From the NCBI GenBank assembly GCA_029866155.1, contig JARWZW010000068.1, positions 56,344-120,343 on the forward strand: a DNA stretch of 64,000 bases. The letters are read 5' to 3'. This DNA comes from Caulobacter sp. GTDB taxonomy: Bacteria; Pseudomonadota; Alphaproteobacteria; Caulobacterales; Caulobacteraceae. The translations under genes and the position numbers were made by a program. Each line of letters opens with the position of its first letter. Position 1 is the first letter of the stretch. The notes below the pieces were generated by a model. It saw nothing but the letters and a program-made list of their open reading frames with translations. It was not told the DNA's origin and made no database searches. Shown piece by piece: positions 46,171-55,107 of this stretch.

Positions 46171-47865
46171 TCAGGCGCCAATCAAGGCCCTGGCCGCCGC
46201 CCTGGCCGCCTCGGTGATCTCGGCGCCTGACAGCATCCGGGCAATCTCCTCCTGTCTGGCGTCTGCCGGCAGGGGTTCAACGACCGTCCTCAGCTTCTCG
46301 CCGGCGCCGCTCTTTGAAATCCGCCAGTGGGCGTCGCCCCGGGCTGCGACCTGGGGACTGTGGGTCACCACGAGAACCTGGGCGCCTCGGGCCAGCTTTT
46401 TCAGTCTCAGCCCCACTGCATCGGCCACGGCGCCGCCAACCCCCTGATCCACCTCATCGAAGATCATCAGGGGCTGAACCCCATCCCGGGCCGCCAGTGA
46501 GGCCTTCAGGGCCAGGGCGAAACGGGCGAGTTCGCCACCGGAGGCGATGACTTCCAACGCCCCGAAAGGATTTCCGGGATTTGTCGAGACCTCGAATGCG
46601 ACCCGGTCGAGACCGCTGGGGCCCGACCGGTCTGCGTCCAGACGCTCCATGGCCACCCGGAACCGCGCCTTGTCCAGCTTCAGGGGGCCAAGCTCGCTTT
46701 CAACGGCCTCGGCCAATCTGTCCCCAGCAGCCCGCCGTTCGGCGCTGAGCCGCTCAGCCGCCGCGAAATAGGCCTCACGCGCCCAGCTTTCGGCGCTCTC
46801 CGCCGAGGCCAGCTCATCGCCCATGGTCTCGAAGGCGGCGAGTTCAGCCGCCAGCCGGGTTCTGACTTCCGGGAGCAGGTCCACGGCCACCGAGAGCTTG
46901 CGCGCCATGGCCCGCAACGCAAACAGCCGCTCCTCCGCCCGTTCCAGACGCTCGGGATCCAGGTCAAACGCCGCCGCCGCGCCATCAACCGCCGCCATCG
47001 CGTCTTCGGTTTCGTTGAGCGCACGGTCGATCGCGGCCTGGGCGGCGCCAAGCCGCGTCAGGGCGGCCCCGCCCTCGGCGGCGCCGGCCTGGACGGCGCG
47101 TTCCCGGGCCCGGTCCAGCGCCCGGAAGGCCTGGGCCAGCCTGGCGCCGATCTGCCCGGCTTCGAGGGCCTCGCGGGCGACCGCGATATCGGCCAGAGCC
47201 TTTTCGGCGGCCCCGAGCAGCGCCCGTTCCTCGGCGAGCGCGGTCTCTTCGCCGAGCCGGGGATCCAGTTGGTCGAGTTCGGACAATCGCTGGCCGACCT
47301 CCTCGATATGGGCCGCGCTCCGCGCCGCCTGGTCCCTCAGGCTGGCCAGGGCCGTCCGGGCGGCCCGCCACCCGCTCCAGGCCTGGGTTACCGCCTCCGA
47401 TGCGACCTGGCCGTAGCCGTCCAGCTGTCGAAGATGGGTGCGGACATCCAGCAGTCCGACGGTCTCATGCTGTCCGTGGACTTCCAGCAGCAGGCTGCCG
47501 ATTTCCTTCAGGGTCGTGACACTGGTCGCCTGGTCATTGACGAAGGCTCGCGAGCGGCCATCGGAGGATAGCTGGCGTCGCAGCACCAGATCCTCGTCCG
47601 CCGAATAGGAAAGGCCCTTTTCATCCAGCAGTCCCCAGGCGGCGTGGTCACCTGGCAGGGCGAACATGGCGGTGGCGATGGCCTGGCTCGCCCCACGCCG
47701 GACCAGGCCGGCATCGGCACGAGTCCCGGTGGCAAGACCGAGGGCGTCCAGAATGATGGACTTGCCTGCGCCGGTTTCCCCGGTCAGGGCTGTGAGACCC
47801 TTTCCGAAGGTCAGGTCGAGCTGCTCGATCAGCACGACATCGCGAATTGTCAGACCGATGAGCAT
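46171..47865 (-). CDS. recN: DNA repair protein RecN
   Basis: A 564-residue SMC-like ATPase for double-strand break repair. Walker A is LTGETGAGKSIILDALGLATG near residue 30, and a long coiled coil occupies about 150-370 with abundant Ala, Arg and Glu. The signature and Walker B region reads NPFGALEVIASGGELARFALALKASL ... PLMIFDEVDQGVGG. ATG 47865 is chosen because RecN proteins start MLxxLxIRD; the GTG three codons upstream is the alternative. It follows bamD by 41 bases. Confidence 0.97.
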   Translation of the reverse strand: MLIGLTIRDVVLIEQLDLTFGKGLTALTGETGAGKSIILDALGLATGTRADAGLVRRGASQAIATAMFALPGDHAAWGLLDEKGLSYSADEDLVLRRQLSSDGRSRAFVNDQATSVTTLKEIGSLLLEVHGQHETVGLLDVRTHLRQLDGYGQVASEAVTQAWSGWRAARTALASLRDQAARSAAHIEEVGQRLSELDQLDPRLGEETALAEERALLGAAEKALADIAVAREALEAGQIGARLAQAFRALDRARERAVQAGAAEGGAALTRLGAAQAAIDRALNETEDAMAAVDGAAAAFDLDPERLERAEERLFALRAMARKLSVAVDLLPEVRTRLAAELAAFETMGDELASAESAESWAREAYFAAAERLSAERRAAGDRLAEAVESELGPLKLDKARFRVAMERLDADRSGPSGLDRVAFEVSTNPGNPFGALEVIASGGELARFALALKASLAARDGVQPLMIFDEVDQGVGGAVADAVGLRLKKLARGAQVLVVTHSPQVAARGDAHWRISKSGAGEKLRTVVEPLPADARQEEIARMLSGAEITEAARAAARALIGA

Positions 47866-47906
47866 GGCTGCCACATTGAGCGCGAATCGACGGCTGTCAA
47901 ATGACC

Positions 47907-48812
47907 TTATGGTTGCTGCTGGACAGGCGGCGGCGCCGTCTCGGCCGGTGGCGGCAGGGAAGAAGATTTCTCGCCCATGACCCGCTGCAGGAAGCTGCGC
48001 TTGGCGCCCGGAGTCAGCGGGGCGACAGCAGGCTGAAGTCCCTTGTCGGAAAGCATTCGGTAGGCGTCGCCGTACCAGATGTCATCAGGATAGTTGTAGC
48101 CGAGGATCGCTCCGGTGCGCTGGGCCTCGCCCATCAGGCCGATGGTCAGATTGGCCTCGACAAGCCGGTAGAGCGCCTCGGGGGTGTGGGAGGTGGTCTG
48201 GAAACGATCGACCACGGTCCGGAACCGGCCCATGGCGGCCAGGGTCTGGCCTTCCCGGAGGTACCAGCGGCCCACGGCCATTTCCTTGCCGGCCAGCTGG
48301 TCCTGCACCATCTCGAGCTTCACCCGAGCGTCCACGGCGTACTCGCTGCCAGGATAGCGCTGCTGGACTTCACGAAGCGAGGACATGGCCTGTTCGGTCG
48401 CTGCCTGGTCGCGACCTACATCGACGATCTGCTCGAAGTAGCAGATGGATTTCAGGTAGAAGGCGTATGGCGTCGATGGGTTGCCGGGGTAGAGGTTGAT
48501 GAACCGGTCCGCGTTCTCGATGGCGGCGGAATACTGGTTGGCTTGGTAGTTGGCATAGGCCGTCATTAGCATGGCCCGTCGAGACCATTCCGAATAGGGA
48601 TGCTGACGCTCCACCTCCTCGAAATAGGCGATGGCCTCGGTCCAGCGCTTCTGGTCCAGCCGGGCGGCCCCGGTGGTGTAGAGAAGCTCAACAGGCCGTT
48701 CGATGTAGGCGAGGCGCGGCTTGGGCTTTTCCCGGGCGCAGCCGGTGACAACAAGCGCCGCTGCAATCGCGACCAAAATTGTGGCCTTGCGGCTCCAGGA
48801 AGCAGAAAGCAC
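47907..48812 (-). CDS. bamD: Outer membrane protein assembly factor BamD
   Basis: A 301-residue lipoprotein with signal peptide ILVAIAAALVVTGCAREK (lipobox VTGC). Five TPR-like repeats follow (YTTGAARLDQKRWTEAIAYFEEVERQHPYSEWSRRA; YPGNPSTPYAFYLKSICYFEQI), then the C-terminal segment with HTPEALYRLVEANLTIGLMGEAQRTGAILGYNYPDDIWY, as in alphaproteobacterial BamD. It is the essential partner of BamA in beta-barrel insertion. A proline/glutamine-rich tail (PPPAETAPPPVQQQP) is present. The start is GTG. Confidence 0.96.
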   Translation of the reverse strand: MLSASWSRKATILVAIAAALVVTGCAREKPKPRLAYIERPVELLYTTGAARLDQKRWTEAIAYFEEVERQHPYSEWSRRAMLMTAYANYQANQYSAAIENADRFINLYPGNPSTPYAFYLKSICYFEQIVDVGRDQAATEQAMSSLREVQQRYPGSEYAVDARVKLEMVQDQLAGKEMAVGRWYLREGQTLAAMGRFRTVVDRFQTTSHTPEALYRLVEANLTIGLMGEAQRTGAILGYNYPDDIWYGDAYRMLSDKGLQPAVAPLTPGAKRSFLQRVMGEKSSSLPPPAETAPPPVQQQP

Positions 48813-48945
48813 GAACCCTCACCTCAAACCATCGACCCGACGTTTCTCTTCGTCGTGACGGTATCTACACCACGTAAGGTCGGGCGCAAATGAGGCAAAG
48901 ATGCCGGTGTCCGACGAAAACCGGACTCGTCCGGTAGCTCCCGGC

Positions 48946-49842
48946 CTAAACGGCCTGGGCGAACTGACCGGCCAGGGTCCGCACACGCCAGGCCTGGGGA
49001 TTGTTCATCAGCGCCCGGACGACCTGGTTGTTCAGGCCATGTCCGGCGCAGACCCCCTCGAAACGACCGATCAGCGGCATGCCCAGGACATAGAGGTCGC
49101 CGACGGCGTCCAGCGCCTTGTGGCGAACGAACTCATCGGGCCTGCGCAACCCCTCGGGATTGAGAATCCGGTCGCCATCAAGAACGACCGCGTTATCCAT
49201 GGATCCGCCACGGGCCAGGCCGATGGCACGGAGGGCCTCGACATCGCGCAGGAACCCAAAGGTCCGGCAATCGGCAAGTTCGTCACGAAAGGCCGTCTCA
49301 TCAACGACCAGGTCCACGGACTGACGACCGATAGCGGCGCTATCGAACAGAATCTCGAATGCAACCTCGAAGCCTTCGCCAGGCAGCAGGCTGGCGCGCT
49401 TGTCGCCCTCGACCACGTCCACAGGATCCAGAATCTCGATGTATTGACGGGGCGCTTCCTGGCGACGGCGACCAACCCGGTCGAGAATCTCGACAAACGG
49501 CTGGGACGACCCGTCCAGAATCGGCGCTTCCGGGCCGTCCAGCTCGACGATGGCATTATCGATCGACAGGGCGGCCAGCGCCGCCATCAGATGCTCGATG
49601 GTCGCCACGGTCACGCCGTCGGTATTGCCAATGACCGTCCCCAGCTGGGTCCGGACCACGGCGTCGGGCGAAACGCGCACATGGTTGTCCCGGTCCTTGA
49701 CATCAGTCCGCACGAACAGAATGCCGCAATCCACAGCCGCCGGCCGGATGCAGACCCGGACATGCTCACCCGTATGCAGGCCAATGCCCGCAAAGATGGC
49801 GGGCCCGGCGACGGTATGCTGGTGATAGGCCGAAATGGACAA
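48946..49842 (-). CDS. lpxC: UDP-3-O-acyl-N-acetylglucosamine deacetylase LpxC
   Basis: A 298-residue zinc deacetylase, first committed step of lipid A synthesis. The zinc ligands are His84 (VATIEHLMAAL) and His241/Asp245 (EFVRHKALDAVGDL), with GIGLHTGEHVRV near the N-terminus and the LDGSSQPFVE active-site segment. No ATG is near. TTG at 49842 (LSISAYHQHTVAG) with GAGGG six bases upstream gives the family's normal length; longer frames upstream contain no similarity. It lies between ftsZ and bamD, as in Caulobacter. Confidence 0.95.
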   Translation of the reverse strand: MSISAYHQHTVAGPAIFAGIGLHTGEHVRVCIRPAAVDCGILFVRTDVKDRDNHVRVSPDAVVRTQLGTVIGNTDGVTVATIEHLMAALAALSIDNAIVELDGPEAPILDGSSQPFVEILDRVGRRRQEAPRQYIEILDPVDVVEGDKRASLLPGEGFEVAFEILFDSAAIGRQSVDLVVDETAFRDELADCRTFGFLRDVEALRAIGLARGGSMDNAVVLDGDRILNPEGLRRPDEFVRHKALDAVGDLYVLGMPLIGRFEGVCAGHGLNNQVVRALMNNPQAWRVRTLAGQFAQAV

Positions 49843-50057
49843 GACCAACCCTCGAACTGTTCGCGCAACCAAGCTGGTCGCACCACGCCACGGGTCGGTT
49901 TCTAGGGGCTGCGCCGCAACGCAGCAAACCACGTCCTGTTTCGGATTGTTACCCTGAACGGCCGACGTCCTGGCTCGACGCTCAGCAGTCCGCCAGCAGG
50001 CTCAGGGGGTGGCTGACGCGGTCAGGGCCCGCGAGCTTGCCGCAGGCCCTGTAGTCG

Positions 50058-50077
50058 GGACCAGACAGAGCTGGTCC
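50058..50077 (-). terminator. Hairpin directly after ftsZ
   Basis: A perfect 7-bp stem (GGACCAG/CTGGTCC) with a 6-base loop begins three bases past the ftsZ stop. There is no T tract, so it may be an mRNA 3'-end stabiliser or a weak terminator rather than a classical intrinsic one. Confidence 0.4.
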
Positions 50078-50080
50078 AGT

Positions 50081-51652
50081 CTAGTTGGCAAGGCGGCGGA
50101 GAAAGGACGGGATTTCCAGATCGTCACCCTGCTCTTCAGGCGCAGTCTCTTCGGAAGCCTGGGGAACAGGCCGGCCGCCAACGCTGGCCCGCGCCGGAGG
50201 CGGAGCGCCATCCATCGCCGGTCTGCGGCCGCTGAACAGGCTGAGCCAGCCGGAGCGACGCTCTTCCCGGTGAGCTTCGGGCGGCTGACCGACGGACAGA
50301 CCGTCGTCATAGACTTCATCATCAACCATAGGGTCAACAATGACCGTGCGCGCCTCAGGCTGACGCACTTCAGCCTGTCGGAACTCGGATTGGCGATAGT
50401 CAATCTGCCGCGCATCAGTCGCCGTCTGTTCAAACAGGCCGGGACTGCTCTGGATCCTCGGTTCGGCGACCGGCGGATTCGGACCCGCAATGGTCACAGG
50501 CTCGGGGCGGGGCGCCTCCACGATGCGAGGCTCACCCGCAATGGCCCAGGACTGCTCCACGGCGGGATCGATGCTTGCCGTCGCAGGAACCGGCCGCGCC
50601 TCAGGCGCCGGGCTGGCCTGCATGCCGCCGGCGATCAGCGGCTTCGCCGATGTATTGACCCGCCCGCGGTTCGGCTCGATGGCCGCCATGGAAGCGCCGT
50701 CCATGCCTGTGGCCACGACGGAGACCCGGATAACGCCATCGAGGGAAGGATCGAATGCCGCCCCGAAGATAACATTGGCTTCCTGGTCGACCTGCTCGGT
50801 TATGGCGTTGGCCGCCTCGTCGACTTCAAGCAGGGTCATGTCCAGGCCGCCGGTGACATTGACCAGAACCGCTTTAGCCCCCTTCAGGGAAACTTCGTCC
50901 AGCAGCGGGTTCTGAATAGCGTTCTGGGCGGCCATGAGCGCGCGGTCTTCACCGCTCGCCTCGCCGGTTCCCATCATCGCCTTGCCCATCTCGGTCATGA
51001 CCGTGCGGACGTCGGCAAAGTCGAGATTAATCAAGCCCGGCAGGACCATCAGATCGGTGATCGAGCGTACACCGGAATGAAGGACCTGGTCAGCCATGCC
51101 GAAGGCCTCGGCAAAGGTCGTCTTCTCATTGGCGATGCGGAACAGGTTCTGGTTGGGGATCACGATCAGCGTATCGACGTAACGCTGCAGTTCGGCGATC
51201 CCGGCGTCGGCGAGGCGCATCCGGTGGCGCCCCTCGAAATGGAAGGGCTTGGTGACCACGCCGACTGTGAGAATGCCGCGCTCCCGGGCGCTCTTGGCGA
51301 TAATCGGCGCCGCTCCGGTGCCGGTGCCGCCCCCCATTCCCGCCGTGATGAAGACCATATGGGCGCCGTCGAGATGCTCACCGATCTCGACGGTCGACTC
51401 TTCGGCCGCGCTCATTCCGACCTCGGGATGGGCGCCGGCTCCGAGCCCTTGCGTCACCTGAACGCCAAGCTGGATCCGGAGCGGCGTCTTCGAGAAGGCC
51501 AGCTGCTGGGCGTCCGTATTGGCGACCACAAACTCGACACCTTCGAGGCCGGCCTCGATCATGTTGTTGACGGCATTTCCGCCAGCGCCGCCGACCCCGA
51601 ACACGACGATCCGGGGCTTCAATTCAGTCGTCTGAGGAGCGAACAGTTTCAT
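50081..51652 (-). CDS. ftsZ: Cell division protein FtsZ
   Basis: A 523-residue tubulin-like GTPase forming the division ring. It shows [26 protein letters not shown], the tubulin signature [12 protein letters not shown] and the T7 loop [10 protein letters not shown] long disordered linker (about residues 320-500) follows, then the conserved C-terminal peptide [13 protein letters not shown] that binds FtsA and membrane partners. The long linker is typical of Caulobacterales. ATG 51652 begins [14 protein letters not shown]. The upstream 240 bases carry a CtrA box and GANTC sites. Confidence 0.98.
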   Translation of the reverse strand: MKLFAPQTTELKPRIVVFGVGGAGGNAVNNMIEAGLEGVEFVVANTDAQQLAFSKTPLRIQLGVQVTQGLGAGAHPEVGMSAAEESTVEIGEHLDGAHMVFITAGMGGGTGTGAAPIIAKSARERGILTVGVVTKPFHFEGRHRMRLADAGIAELQRYVDTLIVIPNQNLFRIANEKTTFAEAFGMADQVLHSGVRSITDLMVLPGLINLDFADVRTVMTEMGKAMMGTGEASGEDRALMAAQNAIQNPLLDEVSLKGAKAVLVNVTGGLDMTLLEVDEAANAITEQVDQEANVIFGAAFDPSLDGVIRVSVVATGMDGASMAAIEPNRGRVNTSAKPLIAGGMQASPAPEARPVPATASIDPAVEQSWAIAGEPRIVEAPRPEPVTIAGPNPPVAEPRIQSSPGLFEQTATDARQIDYRQSEFRQAEVRQPEARTVIVDPMVDDEVYDDGLSVGQPPEAHREERRSGWLSLFSGRRPAMDGAPPPARASVGGRPVPQASEETAPEEQGDDLEIPSFLRRLAN

Positions 51653-51744
51653 CTTAGGGACCCCGCGTCCTTCCGTCGCTTCCAAGGTGACCGGCGATCC
51701 ACCCGCCTGATCCCTTACGACGTGTTAATAGAAGGCCAACACCG

Positions 51745-51759
51745 TTAATCAGCAGTTAA
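51745..51759 (-). promoter_or_regulatory. CtrA-type box in the ftsZ promoter region
   Basis: On the minus strand it reads TTAACTGCTGATTAAC, that is TTAA, seven bases, TTAAC, the full CtrA consensus. It lies about 95 bases upstream of the ftsZ ATG. In C. crescentus CtrA represses ftsZ in swarmer cells, and the position here fits that. A third TTAA lies at 51725-51728. Confidence 0.75.
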
Positions 51760-51771
51760 TCGCAATAGGCT

Positions 51772-51872
51772 GAGTCGGCGGGAGATCGAGCCGCAGACGG
51801 AAGAAAATTGATTGAACAGAAAGGCTTGCGCGAATCGGGTTGCGCATTCCAGCCAATCGATTTTTTCGATTC
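51772..51872. promoter_or_regulatory. Three GANTC (CcrM methylation) sites upstream of ftsZ
   Basis: GANTC occurs at 51772-51776 (GAGTC), 51832-51836 (GAATC) and 51868-51872 (GATTC). Expectation is about one site per 256 bases. In C. crescentus ftsZ transcription depends on CcrM methylation, so the cluster beside the CtrA box is in keeping. Confidence 0.55.
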
Positions 51873-51896
51873 GCCGTCCTTGCGGACAACAACCGG

Positions 51897-53234
51897 CTAA
51901 AGGTTGTCGCGCAGCCAGGAAACAGCTTTCACCAGTCCACTCGCGTTTGTATCCACGGGGGCCCGGGGCTTTCTCAGACTGGCCAGCAGCTTGGGGGAAA
52001 CCGCTTCCCTCGGACCAAAGGCGGCGCGGTGCAAAATGCCGGCGGCGGCGCAAAAAGCCGGTCCTGTAACGGCGTCTGCCAGATGGGGCACCCGGCGAGG
52101 CCGGCCAAGCCTGACCGGACGATCGAACACCCGCACAGCCACCTCGCGCACACCGGCCAACTGGCTGGCTCCGCCCGTCAGGACAACGCCGGCGCCTGGC
52201 TCGATCATAACCCCGGCGGCCTTGAGTCGGTCGCGCAGCAGCTCGAGTGTTTCCTCGACCCGCGGCGCGATGATCCCCTTCAACATGCTGCGCGGCGCGG
52301 TGACCGGACCCGCGCCCGGATCGTCGCCCCTTGGGGGCGCCTCGATCATCTCTCGGTCCTCGTTGGCCGAAGCGATGGCTGAGCCATGCAGGGTCTTGAT
52401 ACGTTCGGCCCCGGCTCGGGAGGTCGACAGCCCCCTGGCAATATCCTGGGTAACGTGCTCGCCGCCGACCGGCAGACTGTCGACGTGCACGAGGCTGCCG
52501 CCGCAGAATACGGCTGCGGAGGTCGTTCCACCGCCCATGTCGATACAGACGGCGCCAAGCTCCATCTCATCTTCTTCCAGGGCCGCCAGCGCTGAAACGA
52601 AGGGGGCCGCGACCACGCCTTCAAACTCCAGATGAGCGCGCTCCACACAATGGCAGAGGGTCTGGAAGACGCTTTCGGTGATCGAGACCACCAGCAATTC
52701 CAGGCCAAGAGACTTGCCGAACATGGCCCTGGGATCGCGGACGCCCTTCTGGCCGTCGACAGACCAGGCGATCGGCAGCAGATGGATGGGCTTACGGCCC
52801 GGCAGTCGGATTTCTGCCAGGGCGGCGGCCAGCGCCCGCGAGCAATCATTGTCAGAGATCGGTCGGGCGCCGATCGACACCCGGGACGAGACCCGGCAAC
52901 TGGCCAGTTGGCCGCCGGCCGTCGCCAGGGTCACGCCCTGCACGCTGACCTGAGCGACGCTCTCGGCCCGCTCAACGGCCAGAGCGATGACTTCGGCGGC
53001 GTCGTCCATGCTGGCGATCGCGGCGCCCTTCACGCCGCGCGACTGCACATAGCCCACCCCGGCCGCCGTCAGGGTCCGGTCCGATTTCCGGACACCCTCC
53101 GGCTTCATCACAAAACACGCGACCTTGGATGCGCCCAGGTCCACGGCCGCGATGAGCGGCTGCCTCGACAGCGCCGATTTCAGCGTCTCCCGGGCCTGGC
53201 GCGGTCTGCCGTCTCGCGAAGGGGTTTTCAGCAC
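51897..53234 (-). CDS. ftsA: Cell division protein FtsA
   Basis: A 445-residue actin-like ATPase that tethers FtsZ to the membrane. It shows IAAVDLGASKVACFVM (phosphate 1), the 1C domain at about residues 100-190, VCIDMGGGTTSAAVFCGGSLVHVDSLPVGGEHVTQDIARGL (phosphate 2) and the adenosine motif GVVLTGGASQLAGV. The amphipathic C-terminal membrane-targeting helix is KAVSWLRDNL. The start is GTG. It sits between ftsQ (27 bases) and ftsZ (244 bases, with its own promoter region). Confidence 0.97.
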   Translation of the reverse strand: MLKTPSRDGRPRQARETLKSALSRQPLIAAVDLGASKVACFVMKPEGVRKSDRTLTAAGVGYVQSRGVKGAAIASMDDAAEVIALAVERAESVAQVSVQGVTLATAGGQLASCRVSSRVSIGARPISDNDCSRALAAALAEIRLPGRKPIHLLPIAWSVDGQKGVRDPRAMFGKSLGLELLVVSITESVFQTLCHCVERAHLEFEGVVAAPFVSALAALEEDEMELGAVCIDMGGGTTSAAVFCGGSLVHVDSLPVGGEHVTQDIARGLSTSRAGAERIKTLHGSAIASANEDREMIEAPPRGDDPGAGPVTAPRSMLKGIIAPRVEETLELLRDRLKAAGVMIEPGAGVVLTGGASQLAGVREVAVRVFDRPVRLGRPRRVPHLADAVTGPAFCAAAGILHRAAFGPREAVSPKLLASLRKPRAPVDTNASGLVKAVSWLRDNL

Positions 53235-53261
53235 CGGATCAATATCCTTGAACGAAAATCA

Positions 53262-54170
53262 TCACACACCCTTGGCGGCTGGCGGGCTGGTCAGGTCTGC
53301 CTGACGTCGACGAAACGATGCGGCGCCGGGCTCGCGAAGATCGATGCGGTCCAGGCCGGCTTCAAGAATCCGGTCCCTGCGATCCAGAAGATCCAGCTCG
53401 ATGAGGGCGGATTCCTCGTCCACGGCTGGCAGCAGGATGATCGATCCGTCCTTGAGGCGAATATCCCATCGACGCTCATCGACGCGAACCAGGGCTTCAA
53501 GACGCGATTTCAGGCGTGGTCGGCTGGCGACGGCGCGCAGGATGTCTGAAGCGACGGCCTCGGCCCCCGGCCCCACGACCAGGGGCAGTTGCGGAAAGGC
53601 CGCCGCCACGGCCTCGGGAATCACGCGCCCCGAGCCGTCGATGACCACGAGCTCGCCGCCCTTTTGCCAGACAGCCAGAGCGTCTCGCTGTTGCACGGAG
53701 ACGGACAGGGTATTGGGCAACAAACGGGCGACCCGAGCCTGCTTCACCCAGCCGACGTTTTCGACTCCCTGACGCACGGTCGCAAGATCCAGCCCCAGGA
53801 TCGCCTGGCCCCTGGCCGGAGCGAGGACCGCCCGAATGGCCCGTTCGCCATCGGGTGTCGCTCCGGTGATGTGGATTTCCTCGACCGTATAGCCCCAGGA
53901 CACGGTCCGGTCCGCCAGGGACTGGACAACGCCGGACAACAGCTGCTCGCCCCGGTGACCGGTGCCGAGGCCGACAACGGCTCCAAGCAGAACAATTCCA
54001 GAAGCGGCTACGACCGCGACCTTTGGCGACAGGCCCACACCCCGGGCCGCACGCAGTTTCCCTGCCGCCTGCCCCTGACCGGAAGCAGACGCCCGCGACT
54101 TTGGACTAACGGGGCCTTTAGCCCGAGGGTTGGCGCTTTTGCGCCCTCCCCCCCGCACCGCTGCGGGCAT
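53262..54170 (-). CDS. ftsQ: Cell division protein FtsQ
   Basis: A 302-residue bitopic divisome protein. It has a basic cytosolic N-terminus (about 1-50), one membrane helix [18 protein letters not shown], a POTRA domain [21 protein letters not shown] and the beta domain with [29 protein letters not shown]. It scaffolds FtsB/FtsL. ATG 54170 lies 53 bases inside the 3' end of ddl, so the two overlap; a GTG at 54158 is an alternative, also overlapping. Confidence 0.94.
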   Translation of the reverse strand: MPAAVRGGGRKSANPRAKGPVSPKSRASASGQGQAAGKLRAARGVGLSPKVAVVAASGIVLLGAVVGLGTGHRGEQLLSGVVQSLADRTVSWGYTVEEIHITGATPDGERAIRAVLAPARGQAILGLDLATVRQGVENVGWVKQARVARLLPNTLSVSVQQRDALAVWQKGGELVVIDGSGRVIPEAVAAAFPQLPLVVGPGAEAVASDILRAVASRPRLKSRLEALVRVDERRWDIRLKDGSIILLPAVDEESALIELDLLDRRDRILEAGLDRIDLREPGAASFRRRQADLTSPPAAKGV

Positions 54171-55095
54171 AAGCGTCCTCCACGATCCACAGAACAAGCG
54201 ACTCAAACGACAGCCCGAGGTGAGCCGCCTGCTCCGGTACGAGGGAGGTCGGCGTCATTCCGGGCTGGGTATTGACCTCCAAGAGAACCAAAAGTCGCTT
54301 AACGGGATCATAACGCAGGTCACTTCTCGTCACACCTTGGCAACCAAGTGCGGCATGCGCCATTTCGGCCATACGCAAAGCGCGCTCCAGGTCCTCCGCC
54401 GGCATGCGGGCCGGCAGGATGTGCTCGGAACCGCCATCGCCGTATTTTGCGTCATAGTCGTAGAAGCCGGTGCGCGGGACGATCTCGGTCACGGTCAGGG
54501 CTTTGCCATCCTTGACCGCAACCGCCAGTTCAAGACCGTCGATGAAGGGTTCGATCATGACCTGCTCCCCCCAGGTCCAGTCGGGCTGCAACAGTTCCTG
54601 GGGCGGGCTGTTGGCGCCTTCAAAAACGAGGAACACCCCCACCGACGAGCCTTCAGCATTCGGCTTGACAACATAGGGGGGCGGCATGACGTGGCCCCGT
54701 GCAGCCTCGAAGCGATCAAACAGGCCACCGCCGGGCACTGTGACCCCGGCCGCCGCCAGCACGGCCTTGGCCTTGGCTTTGTCCATGGCGAGGGCAGAGG
54801 CGAGCACGCCGCAATGGGTATAGGGAAGGCCGAGAGTTTCCAGCACCCCCTGGACGCAACCATCTTCGCCCCATTCGCCATGCAGGGCGTTGAAACAGAT
54901 ATCGGGCGCCAGACCGGCCAGGACCTGGGCGAGGTCCCGCCCGGCGTCGACGCGACTGACCCTGGCCCCCAGACTCTCAAGAGCCTCGGCGCAGGCTGCG
55001 CCGGACACCAGGCTGACATCGCGCTCGGACGACAGCCCTCCCAGCAGGACAGCCACATGGTGGCCCGCAAGCGGGCCCTGGGTCAGCGGGGACAT
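54118..55095 (-). CDS. ddl: D-alanine-D-alanine ligase
   Basis: A 325-residue ATP-grasp enzyme making the D-Ala-D-Ala dipeptide for peptidoglycan. It shows [40 protein letters not shown], the ATP-grasp segment [29 protein letters not shown] and [18 protein letters not shown]. It is followed by ftsQ as in other dcw clusters, but the expected murB/murC upstream are not here; an M28 peptidase gene lies there instead, 12 bases away. Confidence 0.97.
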   Translation of the reverse strand: MSPLTQGPLAGHHVAVLLGGLSSERDVSLVSGAACAEALESLGARVSRVDAGRDLAQVLAGLAPDICFNALHGEWGEDGCVQGVLETLGLPYTHCGVLASALAMDKAKAKAVLAAAGVTVPGGGLFDRFEAARGHVMPPPYVVKPNAEGSSVGVFLVFEGANSPPQELLQPDWTWGEQVMIEPFIDGLELAVAVKDGKALTVTEIVPRTGFYDYDAKYGDGGSEHILPARMPAEDLERALRMAEMAHAALGCQGVTRSDLRYDPVKRLLVLLEVNTQPGMTPTSLVPEQAAHLGLSFESLVLWIVEDAYARSGAGGRAQKRQPSG

Positions 55096-55107
55096 GCCGG
55101 ATTCTTC

